64,000 nucleotides of DNA from Sparassis latifolia (taxonomy: Eukaryota > Basidiomycota > Agaricomycetes > Polyporales > Sparassidaceae), in the NCBI GenBank assembly GCA_018466975.1, contig CM031555.1:3309048-3373047 (forward strand), read 5' to 3'. Numbering within the stretch: position 1 is the first letter of the stretch; the number at the start of each line of letters is the position of its first letter. The translations under genes and the position numbers were made by a program. Shown here one piece after another: positions 1-12,124 of this stretch. Below the pieces are notes generated by a model. That model did no database searches and was not told the DNA's origin. It worked only from the letters and a program-made list of their open reading frames with translations.

Positions 1-914
1 CCATTCCTGATCCATACATGAGTGCTATATGTATTCTGTACACAAAATACACCAGATTATTTGACAGTAGCATGAGTTCTGTAACCCCATGAGATGTGCT
101 ATGCAGTCCGAGATGAATCACATACAATCCAGACCCTCTCAGTCCACAAATGCATATCCCTGCCCTGCCTACCATACTACCAGAGAGCCTCCACCACCTT
201 CCGATGTCCTCTGACCCATCCAACAATGACAAACTCACTTCTGAGCCAGAAGGAAGCTGTCAAAAACAGCAAACAGAGATAGCAGAGAAACGAGATATTT
301 CTTGATACCATGCCCTGCGCGCTGATGAGGAGAGTCCGAAAATGCAAGAATCAAGAGAAACGGCCCAGCCGTTGAAGAGATATCTGCGTTCAAAGTTGGA
401 GGTCGCCCAGGCGGAAATTTGTGTATATTTGGCCGCGCGACAAGACTTCTGAAATCGGCAATAAGCGGAAAGAGACTGGTCCATTACAGCATCTGAAATC
501 TCTGATCACCCATAGACAGGTCCATTCGCTCTTTCAAGTTCATTGTCGAGAGATGCGGCGATCTCCAGAGTTTTTCGATCCTATAGACTGAGGCAGCATC
601 AACAAGTGTCAAAGTTTCAACGCTGTGGATATGATCGTGAACGATCGAACCATCCAGTTGCGCCAGCCCGTTATAGATCGCCGATCGTTACAAAGTAGGC
701 AACAACTTCGAGGGGATCACAGTAGAAAATGTAGAAACCGCTCAGGTAATGAACCACGCTCCGAAGACTATTAGTTGACCACCACTCAATTTCCACTGCG
801 AGCCCAGCAGTGCCCAAATGAATACTTTCATTTTACATGACGTCGACGAGCTGGATGTTTGGGATCAAGTAGGGAAGCTTCAGATTGCGATACTGAGATG
901 GTAGATACTAATGA
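1..914. other. No gene recognised
   Basis: Only short open frames occur here, the longest about 74 codons, and none shows a recognisable domain, signal peptide or convincing exon pattern. The stretch lies downstream of the stop codon of the minus-strand amidase gene and probably holds its 3' UTR and terminator. Confidence 0.5.
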
Positions 915-3309
915 TCAGCCATAGGGAGCAAGCGGCAAGGTAGTACGCACATTCGTAGCAGCTTCGAAAGCACACGCATACTGCACCATCATGGCCTCAG
1001 TGAAGCGCCTTCCGTAGATCGAGATACCAAATCTACATCGCAAATGCCACCAATCCGGGTCAGTCCCTTACGAATGAGTCAGCGTGCTATCAGTACATAC
1101 GGCACGTTCGGTGCAGACTCGACAAGTGTGTACCGCGAGTTCCAGGTGACGGTCGTGTTGCCAGGGTAGTAGTTCAGCGGCACGGTGACTATTGGGTAAC
1201 CCGCGATGGCGGCATATCCTTTTGCAGTGAAGACACGTCTGTGAGCTCAGCCGTGCAACGGGAGACAGAGATATATATCGTACCCGGGGCAAAGGAACTC
1301 GGGATGATTAACGCATCGAGATCATAGTTGTCGAGTGCGCCGAGGATGGCTGAAACAGTCATAAGGGTATAAAAGCAGTCCATGGGTGAGTTAAGCCTTA
1401 CTCGCGTTGGAACCATAGTAGTACTGTTCCAAGAGCGCGGTGTAGTATGCGGCGTCGCCCTGTGTGACGTTGAGCGCCAAGTCTTGCTGCCAACTTGGAG
1501 TTCGAAACGATTAGGGGCGCGGTAAAGACCGCAATGCACCGAATAGCTCACACATCAATGTTGCGGTCAGGCTGCGGTGGACAGAGGGTGGCTCAATATT
1601 TCGATTGCACAGAGATGGTCCGGAACACTCACGTAATCCTCTGGCGGATAGCTCATCGTGAAGGCTGCCAGCTCTGTGAGGTTGTGGATATCCAGCGGGT
1701 TGTATACAAGTTCGTTGAGGTAGTTCGCGATGCCGACGACGAAGTCCGCGCCCACAACTGGATCAGTAGCGTACTGACGCACATAATACAGCTGAGTGAT
1801 GGTGCGGAAGTGATAGAGCAAGGTCACTCACACTGGACCCGCTAAAGTTCAGGAACCCCTCCAGATCGGGGAAATCAGCGTTCTCCAGGACAGTCGCACC
1901 GAGCGCTTCGAATATGGGGATCGACGCGTTGAAAGCCGCTACCTCGGGCCCCTCTGTCGCGTACACGGAGATCGCATTACGCGGTATCCCGATCTTGGCA
2001 CCCTGGAGGCCGTTGATATTGCAGTTGGCGGCATAGTCAGGGATGGTATCGAATGGAATGGCGGAAGTATAATTGTCGTTTGGGTCAGGGCCTGGAGTCG
2101 TTCGATGAACTTGGGTCAGAGAGGTATGAGGAAGGACGCACCAGCGATAACGGAGAGCACATATGCAGCGTCGATCATCGTCCTCGTCATGGGACCAACG
2201 GTGTCCTGGGTTTGCGATATTGGGATTACCAAGTAACGACTTGTTAAGCCGACGGACTGGATCGAACACATGTCCAAAGATTGTTACATTTTCCATCAAC
2301 CAATATCCCAGTGTACTTACAGGCTTGATGCCAGTCAGACTGTTCTGGCTGCTGGGCGAGATGATGGAGCCATCCGTCTCAGTGCCAATACAAACAGCAG
2401 CAAGACCTATTGAACACGAGACTCCAGGGCCACTGCTAGAGCCTGACGGATCCAAGTAGGGATAATATGCTGCCGTCGTCTGACCCCCGCGAGAAGTCCA
2501 ACCTGCAAGCAAAGGCCGTTGAATTATACAGAGCCCTTAGGGTACAGCAGGTGCGGACCGTTTGTAGAGTTCGTGGACCTATAGTTGGCGAACTGCGAAA
2601 GGTTGGCCTTCCCGATGAGGATAGCACCCGCTGCTTTCAATTTCGCCGCGATAGTGGAGTCTCTGGGCAATATGGCGCCGACAAAGGCATACGAACCAGC
2701 TAGATGGACAGATTGTCACAAGCTTTCCATTGCAAATTATGCGAAAATGTACCAGTCGTGTTCATCTTGTCCAACGTTCCGATGTTGTCCTTGACCAGCA
2801 CAGGAATGCCATGCAATTTTCTGCAAATAAATGGGAGAGGTTATGAGAGTGCTAAAAAAGTGATGGTGCGTTCTTCCGACAACTCACCCACGCACGATTC
2901 CGTCCGCTCTCTCAGCGTCGAGAGAGGCAGCAATCGCAAGAGCATCGGGATTGGTTTCAATGACCGCATGAGTGATATTGTTCACTTCCTCAATACGTGC
3001 GAAATATGCCTATTAGGCGCATGATTAATATATATTAAAACTATCGCGAACAATTGAGTCGTGCACCTTAACGAGATCAACGCTAGTAAATGTTCCTTGT
3101 GCCAGTCCGAGTTGAAGATCGTCGATCGTAGCATAGAACAGGTCGGGCAAGGGTTTTCCTATGTGATCAAACGACACCTACACGTCAGGCAGCAGAGAAT
3201 CTCTATAACGCACATACAAACCGTTTGCTGGGCTGAATCCGTAAGAGGTTAAAGCCCTGACCGGCGCAGTTAAGTACAACACCGCTGAGAAGAGCTTGAC
3301 GAGGAACAT
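915..3309 (-). CDS. Secreted amidase (amidase signature family)
   Basis: Multi-exon gene for an amidase-signature enzyme, a family that hydrolyses amide bonds with a Ser-cisSer-Lys triad. Seen: GIPVLVKDNIGT with the catalytic Lys (about 2.8 kb), the glycine/serine segment GSSSGPGVSCSIGLA and downstream ETDGSIISPSS (about 2.4 kb), then GLQGAKIGIPR, ALDNYDLDALIIPSS and a C-terminal exon reading PFGISIYGRRFTEA. The start at 3309 gives a hydrophobic leader (MFLVKLFSAVLYL), so secretion is likely; an upstream in-frame ATG at 3363 is possible. The first intron appears to use a GTTTGT donor. The last intron is 1033-1100. Overall order and length fit fungal secreted amidases. The exact substrate cannot be inferred. 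Internal junctions were read by eye and some are unresolved. Confidence 0.85.
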
Positions 3310-4104
3310 GGCCAAAATCAAGCACTGCAGTGACAACGAATTCCCGCAACGCGCGACGCACATGCCTTGGCGGGAAGGCGGTACTTATACTGGGAGGGAG
3401 GGGAGCACGAGGACTGCAGACATGAGTGGTAAAAATAACGATATTTAACCACATGCGACGACGTCGAGAAGGTCGGGGAGGTGGGAGGAGATAAGGGAGC
3501 ACTCTCATATAAACGCAGGACGGACAGGCGCGACCAAGCGTGACTTGCGTCTCGTTATCCAACGGATCAGCTGCGATACGACAATGCCATCATATACGTG
3601 CGCATCGCCCACTAGGTTGTGGCACTCGTGTTCACAAAGTTATCTAGGTGGTCTCTGCTAAGTATTCTGAGTCATCGAGTGCTGCCATGCGAAGACCTGA
3701 GCCGCACTTCGGAGAATAGTCGGTGCCACCCATCAGAACGCACAGGTTTAGTACCTGCAGTGCCTTAGAGTCATGACGAAAGCCGCAAGAGAACACGACG
3801 TTGCAGCAGTATCCCATGACAGCTGGACAGTGTAAGCCGCGCGACGATGCCACAGAGCTAATGCCGACGCGGAAACTACCGAGGCTATGAATGGTGCTAT
3901 TAAAATCAGTGTAAATAATGCCAAAATGTATACAATTAAAAGTGAATGTGCTTTGTAGGAAGCTAAAGGACGGTGCACTGGTGTCGACGGATTTGTCTTC
4001 TGCAAGAAGTTTTCCTCCGACAGGATTTGAAGAGCGGTCGACTGGACACGTATACAATAGCACTAAATAAAATAACAACACCGTGGAATATTTCGATCGA
4101 TTCA
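3310..4104. other. Intergenic, no gene recognised
   Basis: This lies between the amidase start and the 3' end of the AIM9-like gene, so it should hold the amidase promoter. A minus-strand frame at 3748-4005 contains a hydrophobic run (SLLIVYILALFTLILIAPF) that could be a membrane-segment remnant, but there is no exon context or family match. Confidence 0.4.
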
Positions 4105-5996
4105 TTACATGTAATCCTTTTCGTCCATATCGTTCAAGAACCAATTCGCCTCAATCTTAGCTCGGACTTCCTCCTCCGGGATCTCTGCCAACACCCTCAG
4201 CTTTAGCAGCTCGGCGAGGGCCATGGCCATTGCGTAGTGTTCGTTGGACACCCAGGTCTCTGTCTCGAAACCAACCATGTCTCGGCACCCCTCAAAATTC
4301 TCGTCCGCTACTTGCAGCTTTGCGCTCAGCTCCTTCGTCTTGCGTAGGTCTTCGGGTTCGAACGCGACTGGACACGGCACACCTTCCCCCGTAAGCCTCC
4401 CCCATATCTCCGTTGCCTCTATCAGCGTAGTCTTCAGCGCGTGAGTCTCACCCTCCCATGGAGCACCGGCTTGGTCGAAAAGGCGGTAGATGAACATGGA
4501 CACGGGGTCCGACAACGCATCGTGATGGAGCTTGTTGTACTCCTCCGTGTTCTTGACGTAGTGGAAGTGGACGAGACGGCGATGGTAGAGTCCCATCGCG
4601 TGGCTCTGCTCGGATTGGTCCAGCTCGTCCATGTTCGCCGGCGGTGAGGGTGGGATGAGAGCCTGCGAGACCGGGTTATCGTAGTTCTGCAAGTGACCTG
4701 GTATACCAGCGAGGAGAAATGCGGGTAGGATCGAGGCGTGTTGCCAGTCGAGCAGGCCCACGATTTTCAACTGGTTAGAGTCTGACGACGTCGACACGAT
4801 GACGTTGCTCGGCTGGAGATCGGGATGGCGGATACGGAAATGATGGAGGGCTGAGTTCTTGGAGACGAGCGAGGATGCGATGAGAAGGTAGCGTTCGAGA
4901 TTCTTGATGTGGTCCGACGGTGACTGCTCCTTGTACCCGTAAGCCTCCCTTCTTTCACGCTGGAACGGTAGTAGCGGTCGACCGAACTGTTCCAGATACG
5001 CCAGTTCCTTGCGAGCTGCTGCTACGAGCGCTGCCTCGGCGTTTTCGTCTATAGTGTCGATTTGTTCCAGAAAGTTCAACAAAAGAAAAGGCAGAGAGTG
5101 GCGTACATGGTCCCCTGTCCACGTCGAGCTGCGACCTCCTTCCGTACCACATATGCAGCCTGGCATCTGGACCGACGCAGAAGCGCTCGTCGTTGAGCGG
5201 GATACCCGTCCTCCCTGCCGCCTTCTCCAGGTCGTTGGTATAGTAGAGGCTTCCACCAGCCGGAAAAGGAATCGACATCATGCGAGACTCGAGTTGAGCA
5301 AGTTGACGCAAGACCGAAACGATATCCGGTTCCTCCAGCTCCAGCCACACGTCGCTGAGCTTCGTACCTCTCACAAACTCCATGAAAATATATTCCGTCT
5401 TCGCAGCGTTGTCCGACGAAGGAGAGTAATCGTAAACCTCGGGAACAGGCAGCCCAAAACGGAGGAAACGCATTGTGGCCACTTCACTAGCGATAGCGTA
5501 GAACTTGGGGACCGTGACGGGGTACGGGATGCGGGCTACCATCTCGAAGCCGCCATGCATGGTGATAAGGAAAGTCCGGTTGAAGCCGCCCTCGGCGAGC
5601 TTCACAAATGTGTCGATATCTTGAGAACTCCGACCAACAGACTGCGCCGCAAGTCGACAAAGCTCGTCGACGTCGAACTCACGTCTGCGCTCTGCGAGGC
5701 GAAGATCATTGTTGACGCTGAATGTGCGAGATTACGGATTAGACATATACGCCAGAGAACAACATGTATAAGACTTACAGCCAGCGTCCTGATGAATAGT
5801 TGAAGAGATCATCAGGAGAGTCTGACATGCTTGAGAATGCACGACGTGGCAGTTGCCAACAGGTCCGAGTGAAGTTAGAGATTGAGGAGGAAAGATATGC
5901 TGAACGTAGCGAGGAGGGAGGACGGCGCAGAGGCGGAGAGATTGAGACTGGTAGCAAATTGAACACGAGCCTCGCACGCCCAAGGGAGTAGTGCAT
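4105..5996 (-). CDS. AIM9-like mitochondrial phosphotransferase (APH fold)
   Basis: Three exons encode a protein of the aminoglycoside-phosphotransferase/kinase-like fold, closest to the fungal Altered Inheritance of Mitochondria 9 group. The N-terminus from 5996 is Arg/Ser-rich without acidic residues and ends in RRAFSS, like a mitochondrial presequence, followed by the family hallmark LFNYSSGRWL. Next come LAEGGFNRTF (nucleotide loop), MVARIPYP with the likely ATP-binding position, RHPDLQPSN (catalytic loop, HxDxxxxN type) and GLLDWQHA (metal-binding Asp). The introns are 5718-5778 and 5049-5106; both keep frame and have GT-AG ends. The C-terminal part (EIWGRLTGEG, LKLRVLAEIPEEEV) is typical of this fungal group. 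The substrate is unknown. The gene looks intact. Confidence 0.88.
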
Positions 5997-6517
5997 GTAA
6001 ATGTGTGCGGAGGGTTGGAAGAGGGATCAAACTTGAAAGAAGTCAGCCAAGTAACACGTTATAAGGACAAGACAACCGAGAGGATAGAAGAGATATTTGC
6101 CCTGTCAAAAACCAGAGGAGGGCACTCATGACGACGAGATAGACAGATGCGAACGCTCGGAAGTACACATAGCGCAACTTCTTGTACCTCGTACCTGCTG
6201 GCGAACGATTAGTGCAGATGGTTGATTCAAGTTGACGACGAAGAAAACACAATGCACTTAAAACTATTTGAAGCTAATAATCTCTGGCCCGGCTTGCCTG
6301 CTTGATCGAGTGATTTTGGTCACCACTATAGCCGAAAGATAAATTGAGAAAAGTGAAGATCGGAATGGAGAACACAAGAATCGTCAAGATGCTTGAGCTC
6401 CATGAGCCAGAGATATATTATTAGCTAAGTCTTAGAATTTCATGTAAGGGGCCTGAAACAACAGTCACGCAACGCGTCTCGTCACAGGTGACATTCGCGT
6501 AGGAGAAAGGCCTTCAC
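5997..6517. other. Intergenic between divergent genes
   Basis: Shared upstream region of the minus-strand AIM9-like gene and the plus-strand SDR gene. A minus-strand frame at 6043-6252 carries a hydrophobic segment but has no recognisable family and is not called. Confidence 0.4.
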
Positions 6518-6601
6518 GGTGAGGTCAGTAAGCGTTCATCATTCGCTGAGTGGGCTAACGGTGGGGTCAGTGAGCGTTCATCATTCGCTGAGTGAGCCAG
6601 C
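6518..6601. repeat. 42-bp tandem duplication (2 copies)
   Basis: Two adjacent 42-bp units (6518-6559 and 6560-6601) share the core GCGTTCATCATTCGCTGAGT and differ at about five positions. They lie 110-190 bp upstream of the SDR start codon, so they may be a duplicated promoter element. That role is inference. Confidence 0.8.
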
Positions 6602-6710
6602 GGTGGTACGTACGCCCACGGCTTCGGCAAGCAATGTCAGCGCTTCAAATCCCATAAATCATAAAAGGCGATGATGTCGCGCTCTTGCATCTCACTGAAC
6701 ATTGCCAACA

Positions 6711-7625
6711 ATGCCGCGCACGATCCTCATAACAGGAGCTAACCGAGGTTTGTGTCACTGATCCTAGCCTGTACTGTTCGTGGTGGTAGAGCATTTCACA
6801 TTAATATGCGCCTTGTCAGGAATCGGTTTCTCCATCGTCCAAGGTTTAGCGGTGCGAAAATCGTCCGATCAGCTCATCCTCGCCGCTCGTTTCGTTGACA
6901 AAGCCAACGGTGCAATAGCGGAGTTGCGCAAGCTTGGGATCACGGCAGAGATCGATAGCTTGGCTCTCGACGTCATGGACGATGCCAGCATCAAAGCTGC
7001 AGAACAGACAGTTCGTGAGCGATATGGAAAGCTTGACAGTACGCTCTGTTCGCCAAGTTACCTGGATGCTACGCTGACTGTGATCTAGTTTTAATCAACA
7101 ACGCGGGTATAGGCCTCGTCCCGTCTCCTGGAGAAATCGACAACCTGCGTTCGATTTACAATGCGGTCTACGACACCAATGTATCCGGAGTCGCCGTAGT
7201 CACCTCCGTGTTTCTACCGCTTCTTGCGCTATCGCCAGATCCGCGCGTGATCAACGTCTCGTCTGCTCGCGCATCAATCGAACTTGCCATGTCAGGCGAA
7301 CTCCCTCCCACAAGGAGCATCCCGTACAGCGCGTCGAAGACTGCGCTGAACGTACTCACCATAGAGTACCAGAAGCTGTATCCGAACGTGCTCTTTCAGG
7401 CAAGTAATCATTGTCGGGCTAGGGGGGATTTTACTGAGTCCGCCACTGCAGACCATAGACCCGGGATACTGTAAGACTGGGTTGAATGGTTATGAGGGAC
7501 TTCGAGATCCATTGGACGGAGCCGGTGTGGTCGTAGAGTTGGCGAATGCAGCGAGGGACAAGTACAAGAGCGGATTTTGGGCGATGGAGAACGATGCCGA
7601 GGAATGCTCAACTGTGCCGTGGTAG
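6711..7625 (+). CDS. Short-chain dehydrogenase/reductase (classical SDR)
   Basis: Four exons encode a classical SDR, an NAD(P)-dependent oxidoreductase with a Rossmann fold. Seen: ILITGANRGIGF (TGxxxGIG nucleotide motif, split by intron 6748-6819), ILINNAGIG (NNAG), and PYSASKTALN with the YxxxK active site. The introns are 6748-6819, 7039-7088 and 7400-7451. The last has a GC donor (GCAAGT) and AG acceptor, and only that choice joins VLFQ in frame to TIDPGYCKTG. The protein ends SGFWAMENDAEECSTVPW. Length (about 245 residues) is normal. A decayed copy lies at 12125-12767 beyond the kinase gene. Substrate unknown. Confidence 0.88.
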
Positions 7626-8668
7626 GAATATGCATCTGCATCTGAGTTAGGTCGCGTTCAAAGTGCGGTGGCCTTGAGGAAATGCGAATTTCAATAGGTA
7701 TGATAGCAGTATATAGCAGCTGGCTTGAGGCTAGCTGGTGTTGGTCGTGCTGGATATGTGTGACTCGTCAATACAATTTCATGCAAGTAGTACACGCAGA
7801 GTCCCACAGGCGTAAATGTATGAAAACCGGGGTGGCCCTTCATGCTTCCAAACCAGGTATTGAATTGCTAAAACAGGGCAAATGACGTTGGGGCAAACGA
7901 ACGACGCTGGCTGTCGAAGCGGGAGCGACAGAGCGAGTCTCACCTCGGACGATGTTATATTATGACTGGGAAGGACCGGAACATGAACCACACATGGCGA
8001 AGGACGGACACTGTGGGATAGATGTGAGGAGAAATCAGGGTGCCTGTCCGACATTCTCCTCTGTTGGGGGGAAGGCCTTTGTGCCATGGACCGAAATGAA
8101 CCACGCGAAGTGAGTCATGGGCTATCCGAGGCCACTCACTTGAATGTCCGAACAGGTGTGCAGCAGTTATTTCGCCTAAATAAGACAAACAAACAAAGGA
8201 GAGGCTGTGCCACAATGTTGTCGCTTCAACGTGCTGGTTATGACTCTGCTGGGCAGCAGCTCGATCAGGGCCCAGTGGTGCCAGTGAGATCCTAGCAACG
8301 AGTGATTGCCCTCACAACTCCGCGAGGTTTTGACTACGGAGGTAAGCAAGTCCGTCGAATGTTGGCTAGAATAAGCGACTGAGCACTCAGCTCACTCGAC
8401 GAGAAAACGGGTACGTAATTAAATAAAATTGGGAAACGAGTAGGATGGGTGCCCTGACGCCTCACGTGCTGGGCATTGACGCGGTGCACATGGTCGCTGG
8501 CCTTCGCATACCTTTGAACCGCACGCTCCTCAGCAACATTGCTGTTCTTTGGAGGGCACAATAGACAGTAGAACATCTTGCACACGGTAATGTAAATCTG
8601 TAAGTCGATCTCTGGCCGACCAACTGATCGAGATTACCCAGAGCTTGGCCACTCGTCCTCCAGCCGAA
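7626..8668. other. Intergenic, no gene recognised
   Basis: About 1 kb between the SDR stop and the kinase promoter. Several overlapping frames of 60-180 codons exist on both strands, but none resembles a known family and the longest (8462-9013, minus) is antisense to the kinase 5' exon. Confidence 0.4.
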
Positions 8669-8677
8669 TATATAAAG
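8669..8677 (+). promoter_or_regulatory. TATA box of the FunK1 kinase gene
   Basis: TATATAAAG sits about 40 bp upstream of the ATG at 8717, consistent with a TATA box and a short 5' leader. Confidence 0.6.
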
Positions 8678-8716
8678 TCCTCCATCTTCTCTTCGAGGAG
8701 GTAAGCACGCGCCAAC

Positions 8717-11667
8717 ATGTCTTCCACTAAGCCTCTCCAATCTGACAATCTCTCTGCTAAATGTCAAAGCTCTCCCCACAAGGCCAAGCGTGATAACTCG
8801 CGATTCGCTACCGGCGGCCAAACTCTGCACGAGCAACGACGGCATCTTCGTGAAGAAATGCGCGGGAAATTCATCGTGATGCCCGTGAACAAATTCATGG
8901 ACACGTTCGCTCCGGAATCTGAGGTGATGGCGAAGAAACCATTCAAGCCGAATTTCAAGAAGGCGTTCAAGGAGATGGAGAACGTACTCGAAGGTACAGT
9001 ACGAGAAGAGCAAATGTATAAACCTCTGGTGAGCTTGACCTTCTCCTGCACATCACGCATCTGACCGAGTCGGTTATTTCAAGGTCAAATGCGTCCAAAA
9101 TTACAAGCTTTGCAAGGGTATGTCCTCAAGCTGGTGCAGAACAAACCCGACAAGGCGGACCCCTCGAGGCAGAAGGTTGATGCAGCGCTGTTTCTTCCTG
9201 AGAATGCCAAGCAGAGAAAGACCTTCGACGATAGTAGGCCACATTGGGCACTTCAGCGGCTTTCGATTGAGTTCAAGAAGCATAGAACGGAGGATGATCC
9301 TTTCGAAGATCCAAAGACGAAGGGCGAGGATGAAGATAACCTGCACCACGATTCTGAGCAGGGCGACGAGGTCCAAGTAGATGACGTGCACGACGCGAAC
9401 GACGATGACGTGGGCGATATGGACAATGTCTTCCTGGATGAAGATGAGACATACGGAGACGGTGACCCGACAATGGAAGACGATGAGGACGGCGACGAAG
9501 AGAATCCCCTTCAGATGGCTTATGGAAATTCATCCAGAGAGACCTTCGAGACAGCTTATGAGCCGCCCGCTGACCGACGAGCTGCGGTTCGAGGGCAGAT
9601 TATCTCCTACGCCAAAATACTCTTCTCACGCCAACATCGCTGCTTCGCATTCACGATTCTCATCCTCCGTGATGTTGCGCGGATTATTCGCTGGGATCGG
9701 GCTGGTACTGTTGTCACGAACAAATTCAAGTACACGAACACCGAGTATCTTGGCAAGTTCCTGTGGCGATTCTGTAATATGAGTGACAAACAGCAAGGAT
9801 ACGATACGACGGCCGTTGTTGTGAAATGCGGATCGGCAGACTACAAGCTCATGGAGCAGCTGGCGAAGAATCCGCCAGAAGGTGCTGGCTCCGAGTACGC
9901 GAGGGAATCGTTCGCCAAGTCCATGCCCAATCTCTCGAAGGAGAATCCTAATGACTGGTCGTGTTGGAAACTGACCGTACATCCGGAAAATGGAAAGGCG
10001 ACCGACGGCTCAGACCCTCGACCTGCAGGGAGGAATGCGCGCAAGAAGCCACGTTTGCAACATTTTTTGGTGGGAAAGCCTCATTTTCAGGCGTCAGGTA
10101 TGACAGGCCGGGTTACACGAGGCTACATTGCGTACGACTGCCAGGATAACAAGTTCGTCTTCCTGAAGGATGTGTGGCGCGTAGACCTGCCAGACATCGA
10201 AAAGGAGGGATACATCCTCCAGTCTCTCAATGACGCAGAAGTCGCAAATGTCCCGACTCTGGTTTGCCACGGGGACGTTCTAGATGTTGAAGATGTCGGA
10301 AATGTCGTACATGTTGAACGACAACGGACGAAGACGGACACTTACTGGCACGAGTTCTATAGTGGACAGATGAACCCGATCAAGACCCACACACATTATC
10401 GGCTAGTAGTCGAAGAAGTCTGTCGTCCGCTGAGCGATTTCAGGAATTCTTTGGAGTTAGTGATGATTATAGCACACTGCATCAAAGGTGAGTTATTATA
10501 TCTCGAGTCCGCCACACCATATGTTGCTCACGGATCCTGTAGCTCATCGTCAGGCCATGAAAAAGGTTAGAATAACTCACCGAGATATCAGTGCAGGAAA
10601 TATTCTCATGAATGAGAAAACTGCAACTATTAATGGCCGGCAAGTCCCCATCAGGGTGGGGATTCTAAGTGATTGGGAACTATCCAAACAGGTCGAGGAC
10701 GAGGACGATGAGACGGAAGCCACAGACAAGGAAACAGGAGGCAACAGTCAGAAGGCAAGACAGCCTGATCGTACTGTGAGTGTCTGGTCAATCTCTTCAC
10801 CGATCACGGATGCTTAATCTACACGCATAGGGAACATGGCAGTTCATGTCCGCTATTCTTCTGGACAGGCCTACCAGGGCGGTCGAGGTTGCAGATGAAC
10901 TCGAGGCATTCTTCAATGTCTTGTTGTATTACCTCATCAGGTACACGAACAGTAACATCGACGACCCGGCCACTTTCATGTCGCAGTACTTCGACGAATG
11001 CACCATAAACGCGGCTCGGACGTTGTACACCTGCAGCATGGCGAAACGGCTCGTGATGAAGTCAGGTGAGCTCATGGTGGATGTCAACACATCTGTGGAG
11101 TTCCAGTACCGCAATGGGAAGAAGCATCCATCCAATGAGCTCATTCGCAAACTTCTGGGATGGTTCAAGGCCCGGTACGCGGAATTCTCACTTGAGGACT
11201 GGCCCCAACAAGCCGCACGAAGAGGTCCTGCTGTCGATCACACTCAGCGTATGGATGAGGAATCGGAGAACGACGTCTCCGCAGATGACCAGGACATGCT
11301 CGTTGAGGAGTACTTGCGACACCAGATGAAGGCTCAATCTGTGGCAGAAGGCATGTCGGAGGAAGTCTACGAAATGGAACCAGATTTTGACGAGAAGGCC
11401 CGAGAGATGCAGAAAGGTCTCGCTAACAACTTGAAGACTCACGATCAGATGTACAATTTGTTTCAGAAGATCTTTTGCGAGGAACAGCGCGAATGGCCGA
11501 AGCACGACAAGATACCCGACCGAGTCCCCTCGAACTACAACTATGCGCGCTATAAAGAGAAGGGCCTCGAGCTTCCTGCGGCGCCGATTGCACCTTCTGG
11601 CTCGAAGCGTCGTCTTGAAGCAGATCTGCAGTGCTCTCGTCAGAGCAAGCGTTCCAGAGTTGGCTGA
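8717..11667 (+). CDS. FunK1-type fungal protein kinase
   Basis: Large multi-exon gene for a fungal-specific kinase of the FunK1 family. The N-terminal exon ends near EEQMYKPL. An acidic Asp/Glu-rich linker follows at about 9300-9520, and then kinase-like motifs: ITHRDISAGNILMN (catalytic loop HRD...N), GILSDWELSK (DFG-equivalent region) and GTWQFMSAILL (activation segment after intron 10776-10830). Intron 10488-10542 is also clear. The C-terminus ends with a basic stretch (SKRRLEA, KRSRVG), perhaps a nuclear signal. The first exon junction (about 9020-9090) could not be resolved: the obvious GTGAGC donor and CAAG acceptor do not keep frame. Either an unusual splice site or a one-base defect is present. 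The family is expanded in Agaricomycetes; the target is unknown. Confidence 0.82.
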
Positions 11668-12124
11668 GGCGTTTGGGACATGCTTCGGCCAGCTTGGTCT
11701 CAATGTCAGCGGCGGAAGACGACTTAGAGGCGGGGGATCCACTCGCTCGATCTCATTTCCGTCAGGACTGGACATCACGTTGCGGTATTTATCTTGCCAT
11801 CATCATCACCATTGCATGTGTGCAACTTTTTATTTTCTTCTCTCATCTCTATTTTTATTGTGCTCACATTTGTTTAGCTTGTCCAAGATTGGTGTGATGG
11901 GATAGATTTGTTATTGTTTTGTCTCTGCAATGCAGAGAGAAGCACCGTACATCGTTTGGGATCGCAACAACCCTAAGTAGGAAGAGCGCAAGTACGATAT
12001 CAAAACATCAACGAAGAACGCGGCTTCGGCAGGGGCGCCTGCACCTGGCTGTCTCTTCGTAGAAACGTATGTAAGGCCGCCAGGATGCTGCGAATGGTCC
12101 AAGCTTCCCAATGCACTGACCAAG
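11668..12124. other. 3' region of the kinase gene, no gene recognised
   Basis: The T-rich sequence at 11820-11890 fits a 3' UTR of the kinase gene. A minus-strand frame at 11911-12267 overlaps the SDR pseudogene and is taken as a shadow. Confidence 0.4.
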
